In this document: piece by piece, positions 1 to 7,872 of the stretch | Layout of the letters: each line of letters begins with the position of its first letter | Numbering within the stretch: position 1 is the stretch's first letter | Source: JBEKYD01 sp049509915 | GTDB taxonomy: Bacteria; Acidobacteriota; Terriglobia; Bryobacterales; Bryobacteraceae | Length of the DNA stretch: 15,680 nucleotides | Assembly: GCA_049509915.1 (NCBI GenBank) | Contig: JBEKZL010000181.1 | Location: 1 to 15,680 of the forward strand | Direction: 5' to 3' | Position numbers and translations under genes: made by a program | The notes under the pieces: model-generated | The model's input: the letters and a program-made list of their open reading frames with translations, nothing else | Told to the model about the DNA's origin: nothing | Databases searched by the model: none

Positions 1-128
1 AACGGACTGCCGGGAATGACGGAGGAGAATAAGCGCGAGCACGACTGTTTCACGCTGCATGCGGCGGACCTGCTGATGGTGGAGTCGCCCTGGAAAGGAA
101 CGCCGAACTCGCCGCTGATTCTCCTTGA
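1..128 (+). CDS. Unidentified coding fragment, open at the window edge
   Basis: The plus strand is open from base 1 in the frame of the ATG at 16 and has strong G/C bias at third codon positions up to about 128 (for example the local reading SPLILLETPF). The frame then runs into sequence that is clearly antisense to transposase. I read this as the remaining part of a plus-strand gene whose end was lost at the insertion-element junction. I do not recognise the family. The opposite strand could instead be a divergent continuation of the transposase, so this is a weak call. Confidence 0.3.
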
Positions 129-129
129 G

Positions 130-666
130 ACGCCGTTCAGAAGAAGCGTACTGCACACCACGGTCGGAATGATGCGTCAACCCTTCCGCCGGCGTCCGGC
201 TTCGGAGCGCCAACTGCAGGGCCGCGATCGCCAGATCGTCCTCCAATGTCCGGTCCAGCGCCCAGCCGATCACGCGACGCGAATACGCATCCAGCACCAC
301 GGCCAGATAAACAAACTCCGTCTCAAGCCTGATATTGGTGATGTCGGCGCGCCACAACTGATCGAGGCCAGTCAGCTCCATATCCTTGGCCAGATTGGGG
401 TAGACGCGCAGGTTGTGATTGGAGTCGGTCGTGGCCACGAACTTTCGTCGCCGCAGGCACAGCAGGTTGTCCTCGCGCATAATCCGACCGACCCGCTTGT
501 GGTTCACTACCCGTCAGCGTCGGTGCAACTCCGCCGTAACCCGTGGCCGGCCATAGCAGGGAAACTCCAGAGCGATCCGCTGGATCGCGTCCCGCAGATC
601 CAGATCCGGGTCTGGCCGCGATCTTGCCGGGTTAAACCGGTATAGACCAGCCCGGCCTACTTCCGA
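130..666 (-). mobile_element. IS3-family transposase (OrfB) remnant, both ends missing
   Basis: Read on the minus strand, this is the middle of an IS3-type DDE integrase. In order it shows the pre-core segment with DLRDAIQRIALEFPCYGRPR, a KRVGRIMREDNLLCLRRRKF block, the first catalytic Asp in QLWRADIT, the second Asp in VVLDAYSRRVIGWAL, and the HHSDRGVQYAS block. The catalytic Glu region and the C-terminus are absent after about base 130, and so are OrfA, the OrfB N-terminus and both terminal inverted repeats. A TGA at 514-516 interrupts the frame in the segment where relatives have Gly-Trp (HRR-stop-RVVNHKR). The element is therefore dead. Its upstream end is fused in frame to the carboxylesterase at about 664. 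Homology becomes unclear below about 140. Confidence 0.85.
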
Positions 667-1379
667 CAACGCGGCCACGAGATCGGCCGTCCCGGTGTAA
701 CGCGAGTTCGCGTATTCGGGGCCGTAGGCCGAGAGATCGAGAGTGCCGATGATGTTCAAGCGGTGATTCAAGCTCACCACCACCATGCCGCCGAACTCGC
801 TCAGATTCTTGCCATCGTACGCGTAGGATTCCATCGACGAGCCGTTGGTGAATCCGCCGCCGTGCATCCACACCATCACCGGCTTCTTCACAGCCGAACC
901 GAGGCTTTGGGTCCAGATGTTGATCACCTGACAGTGTTCGTTCTCCAGCCAATGGCGATGCGGAAAGACGAACTCGTCATGGCCGGGCGTGGTCATAGCG
1001 GGGACCGGGCACACGGGGCCCCACACCTGCGCGTCCTTCACGGCGTCCCAGGGGGCGACGGGCTTGGGCAGTTCGAAACGGTCCGCGTTGGCATAGGGGA
1101 TGCCGAGGAACGTGTAGGTCTTGCCGTCCTTCACGCCCCGGAGCATACCGCCTTTAACCTGGACCACGGGCGGGTGCAGGTTGGGCCATTCCGCCGGCTG
1201 CGTGACCGCGGCTGCCGGATGCGGGGCCGCCTCCGTAACTTTCGGTTTCTGCTGTGCAGCTGCGTTTTCGAATTGTGGCGCGAACCCGGCCAGCGCGCCG
1301 CCCACTGCGGCGGTGCCGCGGCTCAGCAGTTTCCGCGATTGATGGGATTCAAAAGCGTTTGCAGCAGATGGTTGGCCAT
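664..1379 (-). pseudogene. Carboxylesterase type B, truncated and frameshifted
   Basis: This is the N-terminal part of a secreted carboxylesterase (COesterase family). Visible landmarks are FLGIPYA, the oxyanion-hole motif VWMHGGGFTNGSS and VVSLNHRLNIIGTL. The catalytic Ser (GxSxG), Glu and His regions are gone: the frame passes from DLVAAL directly into transposase at about 664. The natural start is probably the ATG at 1379, with GGAG seven bases upstream. It reads MANHLLQTLLNPINR and then shifts frame near 1335. Restoring one base would give INRRKLLSRGTAAVGG, a good twin-arginine signal. Without that base the upstream frame stops at a TGA near 1323. A shorter GTG start at 1305 stays open but would lack the signal. 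The gene lies downstream of the esterase and receptor on the same strand, which suggests a former three-gene unit. Confidence 0.85.
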
Positions 1380-1440
1380 AATGCTCCGTCTTGGCTATGA
1401 CTCGTGTCTCTGTCTAGGGCGTCCCTCCGGTCGAAACAAC

Positions 1441-2595
1441 CTACCGAAAGAGCAGCGGAGCTACGTCGCGCAGGTTCATGCGCCAGATCGGCCAGGTATG
1501 GTCGTCCCGGCGGCCCGGCCATTTCGATTCGTAGTCCGTGCGCTCGAAAGTATGTTTGATCTGGTGCGAATCGAGGAAAGCGTGGAAGCGATCGCTATTC
1601 GCAACCAGGTGATCCTTGGTGCCGCAGAAGAATATCAGCAGTTTGATTTGCTCGTTGGATTTCTGCGGGTTGGCGATGACATCGTTGAATAGCGACTGTT
1701 CCGAAGCCGCCAGAAAAATCGCGGGCGAGAAACCGATCACCCAGGCGAACCGATCCAGGTTCTGGAGCCCGAAACGCAATGCCTGCCCTCCGCCCATCGA
1801 GAGGCCCGCGATCGCCCGGCTGTTGCGGTCCGTCGCCGTGCGGTAATGGGCATCGATGTAGGGAATGATTTCCTTCAGGAGCACTTGCTCGATCTGTGCG
1901 TTGTTGGATTGCCGCTCGATCACGTGATTGGAAAAGACGTGGCCGTTCGGCATGACGATGATCATCGGCTTCGCCTTGCCGGCTGCGATCAGGTTATCCA
2001 AAATGAGGTTGGCGTGCCCCACCTTGACCCACCCGTCTTCCAGGTCGCCGGTGCCGTGTTGCAGGTACAAGACGGGGAAGCGGGCCGAGGAATTCTGGTC
2101 GTATGAGGGTGGTGTATAAACCCATAGCGAACGCACCTGGTTCAGCGTACTGGAACGGAACCAGTTGATTTCCACTCTTCCGTGTGGGACATTCGCAAAG
2201 CCATAGAAATCGGGCGCGCCCGGCATCTCGACCCAGTTGTTCACGCCGGTCGGACCCGTCTTCACGTTGATGTTCTTCTCGTCCGCGGTGGCAGCGCCAT
2301 CCACCCGGTAGGAGTAGGTGTAGGTATCCGGGAACATGCCGGAGAGTTTGGCGCTCCAGACGCCGTTGGGGTCTTTGGTCATGGGCAGCGCTTCGCGGCC
2401 GCTGACGGTCACGATCTCGCCTACCACTTGGACCTCCTTAGCTCCGGGGGCGAACATCTTGAAGGTGATCGTGCCGTCGGCCGCCACCTGTACGGGCTCG
2501 AAGGCCTGGACGCCGCTGGGCGCCTGGGTGGGAATTTGAGCGGGAAGCAGCACGCTGAACGACACAACGAGGACTGCCAGGCGAACCGTGTGCAT
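1441..2595 (-). CDS. Secreted esterase, enterochelin/feruloyl-esterase-like
   Basis: This 384-residue alpha/beta hydrolase belongs to the esterase D (putative esterase) family. I start it at the ATG at 2595, preceded by AGGAAAAGGA and followed by a signal peptide (MHTVRLAVLVVSFSVLLPAQ); an upstream in-frame start at 2649 lacks these. Residues about 30-115 look like the beta-sandwich (CBM48/E-set-like) domain found before the catalytic domain in feruloyl esterases. The catalytic domain spans about 150-384, with a nucleophile elbow GLSMGGG (Ser266), probable Asp328 in GTKDHL and His366 in RRDDHTWPIW. The likely role is periplasmic or extracellular removal of acyl or feruloyl groups from polysaccharide or other esters. 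It lies 80 bp downstream of the receptor gene, which suggests co-transcription. Enterochelin hydrolysis is possible, but nothing else here points to siderophores. Confidence 0.85.
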   Translation of the reverse strand: MHTVRLAVLVVSFSVLLPAQIPTQAPSGVQAFEPVQVAADGTITFKMFAPGAKEVQVVGEIVTVSGREALPMTKDPNGVWSAKLSGMFPDTYTYSYRVDGAATADEKNINVKTGPTGVNNWVEMPGAPDFYGFANVPHGRVEINWFRSSTLNQVRSLWVYTPPSYDQNSSARFPVLYLQHGTGDLEDGWVKVGHANLILDNLIAAGKAKPMIIVMPNGHVFSNHVIERQSNNAQIEQVLLKEIIPYIDAHYRTATDRNSRAIAGLSMGGGQALRFGLQNLDRFAWVIGFSPAIFLAASEQSLFNDVIANPQKSNEQIKLLIFFCGTKDHLVANSDRFHAFLDSHQIKHTFERTDYESKWPGRRDDHTWPIWRMNLRDVAPLLFR

Positions 2596-2630
2596 CGGCC
2601 GTGTCCTTTTCCTGACTTTCGCGCAGGCGT

Positions 2631-2662
2631 GCGCGGCGGGCCGGAACAAGCACCCGCCGCGC
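2631..2662 (-). promoter_or_regulatory. Intercistronic GC-rich stem-loop after the receptor gene
   Basis: A perfect 10-bp inverted repeat, GCGCGGCGGG and CCCGCCGCGC, with a 12-nt loop starts 14 bases after the receptor stop codon and ends about 35 bases before the esterase start. No T-run follows in the direction of transcription. It is therefore more likely an mRNA-stabilising or attenuating hairpin than a simple Rho-independent terminator. The effect on downstream expression is inferred. Confidence 0.6.
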
Positions 2663-2675
2663 AGACCGCGGTCAA

Positions 2676-5600
2676 TCAGAAGTAGATTTTGAGTGCCAAT
2701 TGTACCGTACGGGGACTACGGGTGGCGTTCAGCGCTCCAAACCCAAACCGTCCGCCTCCGCCGCCCACTGCCGACGGCAGATTGGTAATCTGGCCGGCAG
2801 CGTTGAAGGTTGGGGTATCGTTGAAACCGGCGGACTCGTAGTTGTTGGACACCGCGCCGCCCCACTGGGTGTGATTGAGCGTATTGTAGGTTTCGAGGCG
2901 GAACTGCAGATAGCGTTGTTCGCTCTTGCCAAAGTGGAAGTTCTTGAACAGCGAAGTGTTGAAATTGCTGATGCCGGGGCCGCGGAAGGGCCGCAGATCG
3001 GAATCCATACCGGTGCTGCCGACCTGTGCCGGTGAGAAGCAACTGGTATTTATGTACTCGTACATGCTACGTTTGCCGCGCGACAGGTTTGGATTGCAGG
3101 TGATGATCGGTCTGGCCGCCCAGTCGGCATTGCCGGTCAACTCCTCGTTGAGGGTTGTGGTGGACACGCCCTGCTCGTTAAAACCACCCAACGAGATCAC
3201 GGCGCTGGCGCCGACGGGTACCGGTTCGCCCGAAGACCAGCTGGCGATCCCGGTGATCTGCCATTTGTTCAGCACAGCCCGGGCAACAGCGTTGTCCAGC
3301 AACGATCTCTTGCGGGCGACGTCGGGGATTAAGTACACCCAGTTCAGCACCTCGGTCAGCGTGCGGTCAAAGGTGAGCGGTGCATAGTCCGCCTTGCGGT
3401 CGTTGAGCGGATTGGTCACGAAGGAATAGTCGGTGGCTGTTCCCATCACCTTCGACCAACTGAAGGTCGAGCCGACGGTGAAGTTCTTGACGCTCCTTTT
3501 CGCCGACACCTGCAAGGCGTTATAGTTGGCGCTTTCGCCGAAGTCGGCCATAAAGCCGCCGCCTCCGAGGCCCGATTGTGCGTTCGCCGCCGCGCCGCTG
3601 CCCGTAAAGCCCGCGTAGGGCCGTATCAAGTCGATCGGCAAGGCCTTCGAGCCGTTCAGGTTGCAGGTGGAGATGACTGGGCAGAGGGAGGGATCCTGAT
3701 TCTGCGGCAGCCATGCGGAACCGAAAGCCGGTTCGTTGAACGGCGTGCGGGCCAACTCGTGACGGTTCTGCATGCCGACGTAGCCGACATCGAGCATGAT
3801 ATGGCCGGGCATTTCCCGCTCGACCGTGACGTTGTAATTGTACACCGTGGGGATCTTGCCGTCGGGTGAGAGCCCGGCAACGTTGAGCGGGAAGAGCAAA
3901 CCCGATTCGCTGGAGAGTGCACTCAGGTTGCCGTAATAGATCTTGGGAGTGAGGAGCTCCGGCGGATAATTGATCTGGTTGAAGATCATATTGCCCTGGA
4001 GACGCTCGTAAAATACGCCCGCCCCAAAACGCACCACCAGATTCCTGGAGGCGCCCAACGGAGACCACGCGAGGCCAAACCGCGGTCCCAACAGAACGCC
4101 TTGGCTCTTGACCATTCCACGTCCTTCGGGGCTGGTAGTGGGCGTCTCAATGCCGTTATAGACGTTGCCGGAGTTCGGGACAATAGCTCCGATGTACGCG
4201 GCCGGTTCCGTCTGCCCGTTCAGCGGATCAATGGCGGAACGGACGCCGTTCACCAGGGTGGGCTGATACAAGGCTACTTTCTGCGACTGGCTGTAGGCCT
4301 GCGGCACGAAGCTGGATACCATGTTGTTCTTCTCGTACCATGGCGGCAGCCAGGAGAAGCGCATGCCGTAATCTAGCGTGAGATTCTGGCTAACCTTCCA
4401 GTTGTCCTGCACGTACCATTCCACGCTCTTGTAGTAGTAGTAGCCCTTGAGGTAGGTGTTGGACTGGCTGAAGGTGTCATAGTTGCCGACCAACATGTTG
4501 GCAAAATCATAGCCGGTATCCCCGGGGTTGGCGGAGTCGGTCGCGAAACTAATGGCGCCGTTGTTGAATTCTGAGGCGGTCTGGCGCTTGGTGCTGCTCT
4601 CTAAATAGATGCCGGCTTTCACGGTGTGTTTGGTAAATACCTTGGCTATGTTATCCGTGATATTCTGCGTGGGATTTTCGTTGGCATAGGGCATGCCGTC
4701 GATCGATACGGTGGGCGCGTCTGAAATCTCGCTGCCGAAGGCCATGTTGGGAATCAGGTTTGCCGTGTTCGCGTTAGGATACAGCAGGGGCAAGGTCACG
4801 CCGGCGTCGGCGGTAGTGTACCCGTTGTTTTTGCCGCCCGTGTAGGGGACGTTCGGCAGCCAGTTGCGGGTGTTGCCATAGCTAAATTCGTTGGTCATCG
4901 TGGGACTGATGACATAGGTCAGGTTGCCGTAGCCCGAAATTGTGCCGCGCTGGGACTGGAACGAACCCACACCTATGGTGTTGTTGACGTTCAAGCCGCC
5001 TGACTGAATCAGGTTCTCGCGGTTTTGCAGCCAGTGGAAGTAGAACTTCAACTTGTTCGTAATGTTGTAATCGATGCGCACGGTGTCGTCATTGCGGATG
5101 TCCGACCCGGCGAACTGATATTGATAGTTGTAGGACACCTGTCCGGTCCTATTGGGCAGCGGGTAGACATTCATGAGTTGCTGACCGTACTTGTTGAACA
5201 GGGTTTGTGGAACGATGTTTCCCGGAAAAGGGGCCTTGTTATTGGTCGGATCGTCGACGAGGACAGGGATACTGTTTTCCTGACTCTGCGTAAAGTTTCC
5301 TTGCCGCTCGAGCGCGGTCGGCACGGTCAGGGAAACCAGGTTGTCGAGCACTTTGGGCCGTTGAAATTCCCAGTTCGTGAAGAAGAACAGCTTCTCTTTG
5401 GCGCTGTTGAACCTGTGCGGGATGTAAATCGGGCCGCCCACTGCGAAGCCGTACGTGCTGTTGCGGTTGACGGGGCGCGACAGGCCGCTGTAGTTGTTCA
5501 TCCAGGTGTTGGCGTTCAACCACTCATTGCGGAAGAAGTCATAGCCGACGCCATGGAAGCTCTGCGAGCCGCTCTTGGTGACGATGGTGATATTGGAGCC

Positions 5601-6278
5601 ACTGGCGCGGCCAAACTCAGCCTGCTGGCTGTTGGTAAGCACTTTGAATTCCGAAATGATATCGGGGTTGATGCGCCAGCCGCCCGCGCTGTTGTTGCCG
5701 ACGTCTTCCACCAGGGTGCCGTCCACGGCGATAGCGTTTTGATCGGTGCGCAACCCGTTGGCGTTGGTGGTGTCGGCGTTGAAACCGGGAACGGTCGGCA
5801 GCAGGTCGGTGTACAGTCGCGTGTTTGACGCCAAATCGACCATCTGCGATGTGGTCAGAACGCCGGACCTGTCGGCGGTCACCGATTGCAGCGTGATCGC
5901 GTTTGCTTCCACAGTAATTGATTCCCCAACCGCTCCGACGTCCATCACGATGGGGGGAAGCCCGATAGTGTCCTGCGCATGCAAAACGATATCGGACTGG
6001 ATATATTTCTTGAACCCCGACACTTCCACTGTCACGGTATACGTGCCGGCAATAACCGGAGTGAGGAAGAAGTTGCCATCCGCGGTAGTTTGCAGTTCCC
6101 TGGTCACCGCTCCTTCGGCTTGGTTGATCAAGGTTACTTTGGCACCCGGGATTACCGCTCCTTGGCTATCCCGGACCGTGCCGCTAATGGAACCGGAGCT
6201 CTCCTGGGCGGTTGCAGTATGAAAGAAAATCCCACTGGCAACCAGGATAACGAGAAGCATCTGTAAACGCGTTTTCAT
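2676..6278 (-). CDS. TonB-dependent receptor-like outer-membrane protein (Oar type)
   Basis: This is a 1200-residue outer-membrane protein. I start it at the ATG at 6278 (MKTRLQML), which has AAGGGG upstream and a signal peptide ending near TATAQ; the open frame extends 41 codons further upstream without signal-like sequence. Residues about 27-110 form a carboxypeptidase regulatory-like domain (SGSISGTVRDSQGAVIPGAKVTL). Residues about 150-260 form a plug-like domain with AVDGTLVEDV, QQAEFGRASGSNITIVTKSG and FHGVGYDFFRNEWLNA. The rest is rich in beta-barrel-like strands and ends in LKIYF, the terminal aromatic expected for barrel insertion. Relatives are annotated as TonB-dependent or Oar-like receptors and are thought to take up carbohydrates or other large substrates. 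No TonB box is evident. The substrate is unknown; the adjoining esterases point to acylated glycans or similar esters. Confidence 0.92.
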   Translation of the reverse strand: MKTRLQMLLVILVASGIFFHTATAQESSGSISGTVRDSQGAVIPGAKVTLINQAEGAVTRELQTTADGNFFLTPVIAGTYTVTVEVSGFKKYIQSDIVLHAQDTIGLPPIVMDVGAVGESITVEANAITLQSVTADRSGVLTTSQMVDLASNTRLYTDLLPTVPGFNADTTNANGLRTDQNAIAVDGTLVEDVGNNSAGGWRINPDIISEFKVLTNSQQAEFGRASGSNITIVTKSGSQSFHGVGYDFFRNEWLNANTWMNNYSGLSRPVNRNSTYGFAVGGPIYIPHRFNSAKEKLFFFTNWEFQRPKVLDNLVSLTVPTALERQGNFTQSQENSIPVLVDDPTNNKAPFPGNIVPQTLFNKYGQQLMNVYPLPNRTGQVSYNYQYQFAGSDIRNDDTVRIDYNITNKLKFYFHWLQNRENLIQSGGLNVNNTIGVGSFQSQRGTISGYGNLTYVISPTMTNEFSYGNTRNWLPNVPYTGGKNNGYTTADAGVTLPLLYPNANTANLIPNMAFGSEISDAPTVSIDGMPYANENPTQNITDNIAKVFTKHTVKAGIYLESSTKRQTASEFNNGAISFATDSANPGDTGYDFANMLVGNYDTFSQSNTYLKGYYYYKSVEWYVQDNWKVSQNLTLDYGMRFSWLPPWYEKNNMVSSFVPQAYSQSQKVALYQPTLVNGVRSAIDPLNGQTEPAAYIGAIVPNSGNVYNGIETPTTSPEGRGMVKSQGVLLGPRFGLAWSPLGASRNLVVRFGAGVFYERLQGNMIFNQINYPPELLTPKIYYGNLSALSSESGLLFPLNVAGLSPDGKIPTVYNYNVTVEREMPGHIMLDVGYVGMQNRHELARTPFNEPAFGSAWLPQNQDPSLCPVISTCNLNGSKALPIDLIRPYAGFTGSGAAANAQSGLGGGGFMADFGESANYNALQVSAKRSVKNFTVGSTFSWSKVMGTATDYSFVTNPLNDRKADYAPLTFDRTLTEVLNWVYLIPDVARKRSLLDNAVARAVLNKWQITGIASWSSGEPVPVGASAVISLGGFNEQGVSTTTLNEELTGNADWAARPIITCNPNLSRGKRSMYEYINTSCFSPAQVGSTGMDSDLRPFRGPGISNFNTSLFKNFHFGKSEQRYLQFRLETYNTLNHTQWGGAVSNNYESAGFNDTPTFNAAGQITNLPSAVGGGGGRFGFGALNATRSPRTVQLALKIYF

Positions 6279-6447
6279 TTTGTTATACCCCTTGTTGCCC
6301 GAAAAGAACGGACTTCGCCGCTCGCCATCGGCCTTGGCAGTGCATTGATGCTTCGACTCAACGCACAAGAATGCCGGAGCCTCGTCGTCTCCGCATTCCA
6401 CGATTTCCTGAGGTAGTCGGCTGGGTGCCCAAAACCCCCAATAACAG

Positions 6448-6470
6448 CAAGCTGCCCCACAAGCAGCTTG
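6448..6470. repeat. Perfect 8-bp inverted repeat CAAGCTGC/GCAGCTTG
   Basis: The arms at 6448-6455 and 6463-6470 are exact reverse complements separated by seven bases (CCCACAA). There is no T-run on either side, so it is not a classic terminator. If the receptor mRNA starts upstream of it, the hairpin would form in that gene's leader; otherwise it could be a dimeric protein-binding site. Confidence 0.55.
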
Positions 6471-6579
6471 GGTAGATTGGATCCTGGGTATGCCAGGGGT
6501 ACAAGTGGATTACGGAAACGATACAGGTATCAAACCGGCAACCAGCATCAACAGCGGGGATACCATTACAGGCCTTTTA

Positions 6580-6592
6580 AGGTATAATACCT
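6580..6592 (+). promoter_or_regulatory. -10 box TATAAT inside a 13-bp palindrome
   Basis: TATAAT at 6583-6588 lies 27 bases before the chosen start of the anchored protein and is embedded in AGGTATAATACCT, a palindrome with 6-bp arms around one central base. The region about 17 bases upstream (near 6560-6565) matches a -35 box poorly. A regulator binding the palindrome would compete directly with RNA polymerase; this is inferred from position only. Confidence 0.5.
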
Positions 6593-6615
6593 GCAAATCG
6601 AATCGGGGACAGAGA

Positions 6616-7761
6616 ATGGCAGTGGAATCTTCCAGCACGCCCGGGGCTGCGCCGGACATTCAGGACATTCGAGATCAACTCGATCGTCTCCTCGTCAGTT
6701 CCCATTTCCGCAACAGCAAGCGTTATCCCGCTCTGCTGCGATTCGTGGTGGAACAAGCCGTGGAAGGCAAGGCGGGCCACCTGAAAGAGAGAACCATCGG
6801 CGTCGAGGTGTTCGCCAGATCCGTCGATTATGATCCGTCTTCCGATCCGGTGGTACGCATTACAGCCGCGGAAGTACGCAAGCGGCTAGCGCAGTATTAT
6901 CAGGAACGGCCGCACTCTGGCGAAGTTCGCATCGAAATTCCTGTTGGTTCGTATGTTCCCGAGTTCCGGCAACTTGTGCCCCCACCTCTGGCGCCGGCAG
7001 CCGTTCCCGTCCCGGCGCCCCGTCCGCGGCTGAGGATGGCTTGGTTTCCTATTGTGGCCGTGGCTTGTGTGGTGATCTCAGTGGCCGCAGTGTGGGCTGA
7101 GTTCCGGCACCCTTCCTCGGTGGAACAGTTCTGGGCGCCCGCCATCGCTTCCGAGCGCGAAATTCTGGTCTGTGTCGGAGGTTCCTTCCCCCCGCCTCCT
7201 CCCGAAGCTCCCCGCCGGGTCGCATGGTCCGATACGCTCACTCTGGCCCAACTGTCGGGATTTCTGGCGGCACGCGGGTTGGTAGTCAGGCCCTCCTGGG
7301 AGGGGGAAACCTCTTACACCGATTTTCAGGCGAAACCAGCCGTGCTCATCGGAGGATTGAACAACGCCTGGACGTTGCGGCTGATGGAGAACCTGCGCTT
7401 CCAATTCCGCAGCGGTAACGGGGTCTACTGGATTGCGGATCGCGATCGTCCGGAAATGAGGGATTGGAGTGTCCCAGCCCCGGATCCGGAACACAGATAC
7501 GCTGGTCTCAATCGCGATTTTGCCATCATTTCACGGATTCACAACCCACGGACCGGCGAAGTCACCATCACGGTGGCCGGACTGCGGGGCCCCGGCACGA
7601 TCGCTGCCGGTAAGTTTCTCATGCAATCCGCCAGCTTTCAGCAGGCTGTCAAAAAGCTACCAGCCGATTGGTATAAGCGCAATGTTCAGTTGGTGATTGA
7701 TACCGAAGTCATCGATTCCAACCCAGGCCCATCGCGTGTTCTGGCCAACGCAGTCTGGTAA
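6616..7761 (+). CDS. Membrane-anchored protein of an acidobacterial family, function unknown
   Basis: This 381-residue protein starts at the ATG at 6616, preceded by GGGGA, rather than at the in-frame ATG at 6490, which would lie upstream of the TATAAT box. Residues about 15-118 carry a conserved cytoplasmic module: FRNSKRYPALLRFVVEQ, HLKERTIGVEVFARSVDYDP, DPVVRITAAEVRKRLAQYY and IEIPVGSYVPEF. A proline-rich linker follows, then one transmembrane segment (about 141-161, MAWFPIVAVACVVISVAAVW) and a periplasmic domain of about 220 residues containing PAVLIGGLNNAWTLRLMENL. I recall the N-terminal module from many Acidobacteria proteins, where it is joined to varied C-terminal domains and annotated as hypothetical or regulator-like. 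A sensor or one-component regulator role for the divergent receptor operon is inferred from layout. I see no confirmed DNA-binding fold or catalytic residues. Confidence 0.75.
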   Translation: MAVESSSTPGAAPDIQDIRDQLDRLLVSSHFRNSKRYPALLRFVVEQAVEGKAGHLKERTIGVEVFARSVDYDPSSDPVVRITAAEVRKRLAQYYQERPHSGEVRIEIPVGSYVPEFRQLVPPPLAPAAVPVPAPRPRLRMAWFPIVAVACVVISVAAVWAEFRHPSSVEQFWAPAIASEREILVCVGGSFPPPPPEAPRRVAWSDTLTLAQLSGFLAARGLVVRPSWEGETSYTDFQAKPAVLIGGLNNAWTLRLMENLRFQFRSGNGVYWIADRDRPEMRDWSVPAPDPEHRYAGLNRDFAIISRIHNPRTGEVTITVAGLRGPGTIAAGKFLMQSASFQQAVKKLPADWYKRNVQLVIDTEVIDSNPGPSRVLANAVW

Positions 7762-7872
7762 CCGGTGCCCGATCAAGCTTTCTGATATATAAACATGGCT
7801 GCGCGCAGCAATCCGACAACTCGCGGTCTGCGATCCAAAGTTGACTGCGGTCTGTGTGGTGGCTGGTGCGTT

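Larger units (their letters stand above)
6279..6615. promoter_or_regulatory. Divergent control region between receptor and anchored protein
   Basis: This 337-bp non-coding stretch separates the divergent starts. It contains a stem-loop at 6448-6470, a GATAC-AG-GTATC inverted repeat at 6520-6531, a further GATACC at 6559-6564, and an AGGTAT-A-ATACCT palindrome at 6580-6592 that covers the TATAAT box of the plus-strand gene. Repetition of the GGTAT/ATACC half-site suggests a shared operator. No convincing -35/-10 pair is visible for the receptor gene. Confidence 0.5.

Noticed and set aside
763..1692. Plus-strand open frame of about 300 codons
   Set aside because: It runs antisense across the carboxylesterase and into the esterase; the minus-strand frames carry the family motifs.
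5025..5828. Long plus-strand open frame inside the receptor gene
   Set aside because: It is antisense to a well-supported outer-membrane receptor frame and has no recognisable domain.
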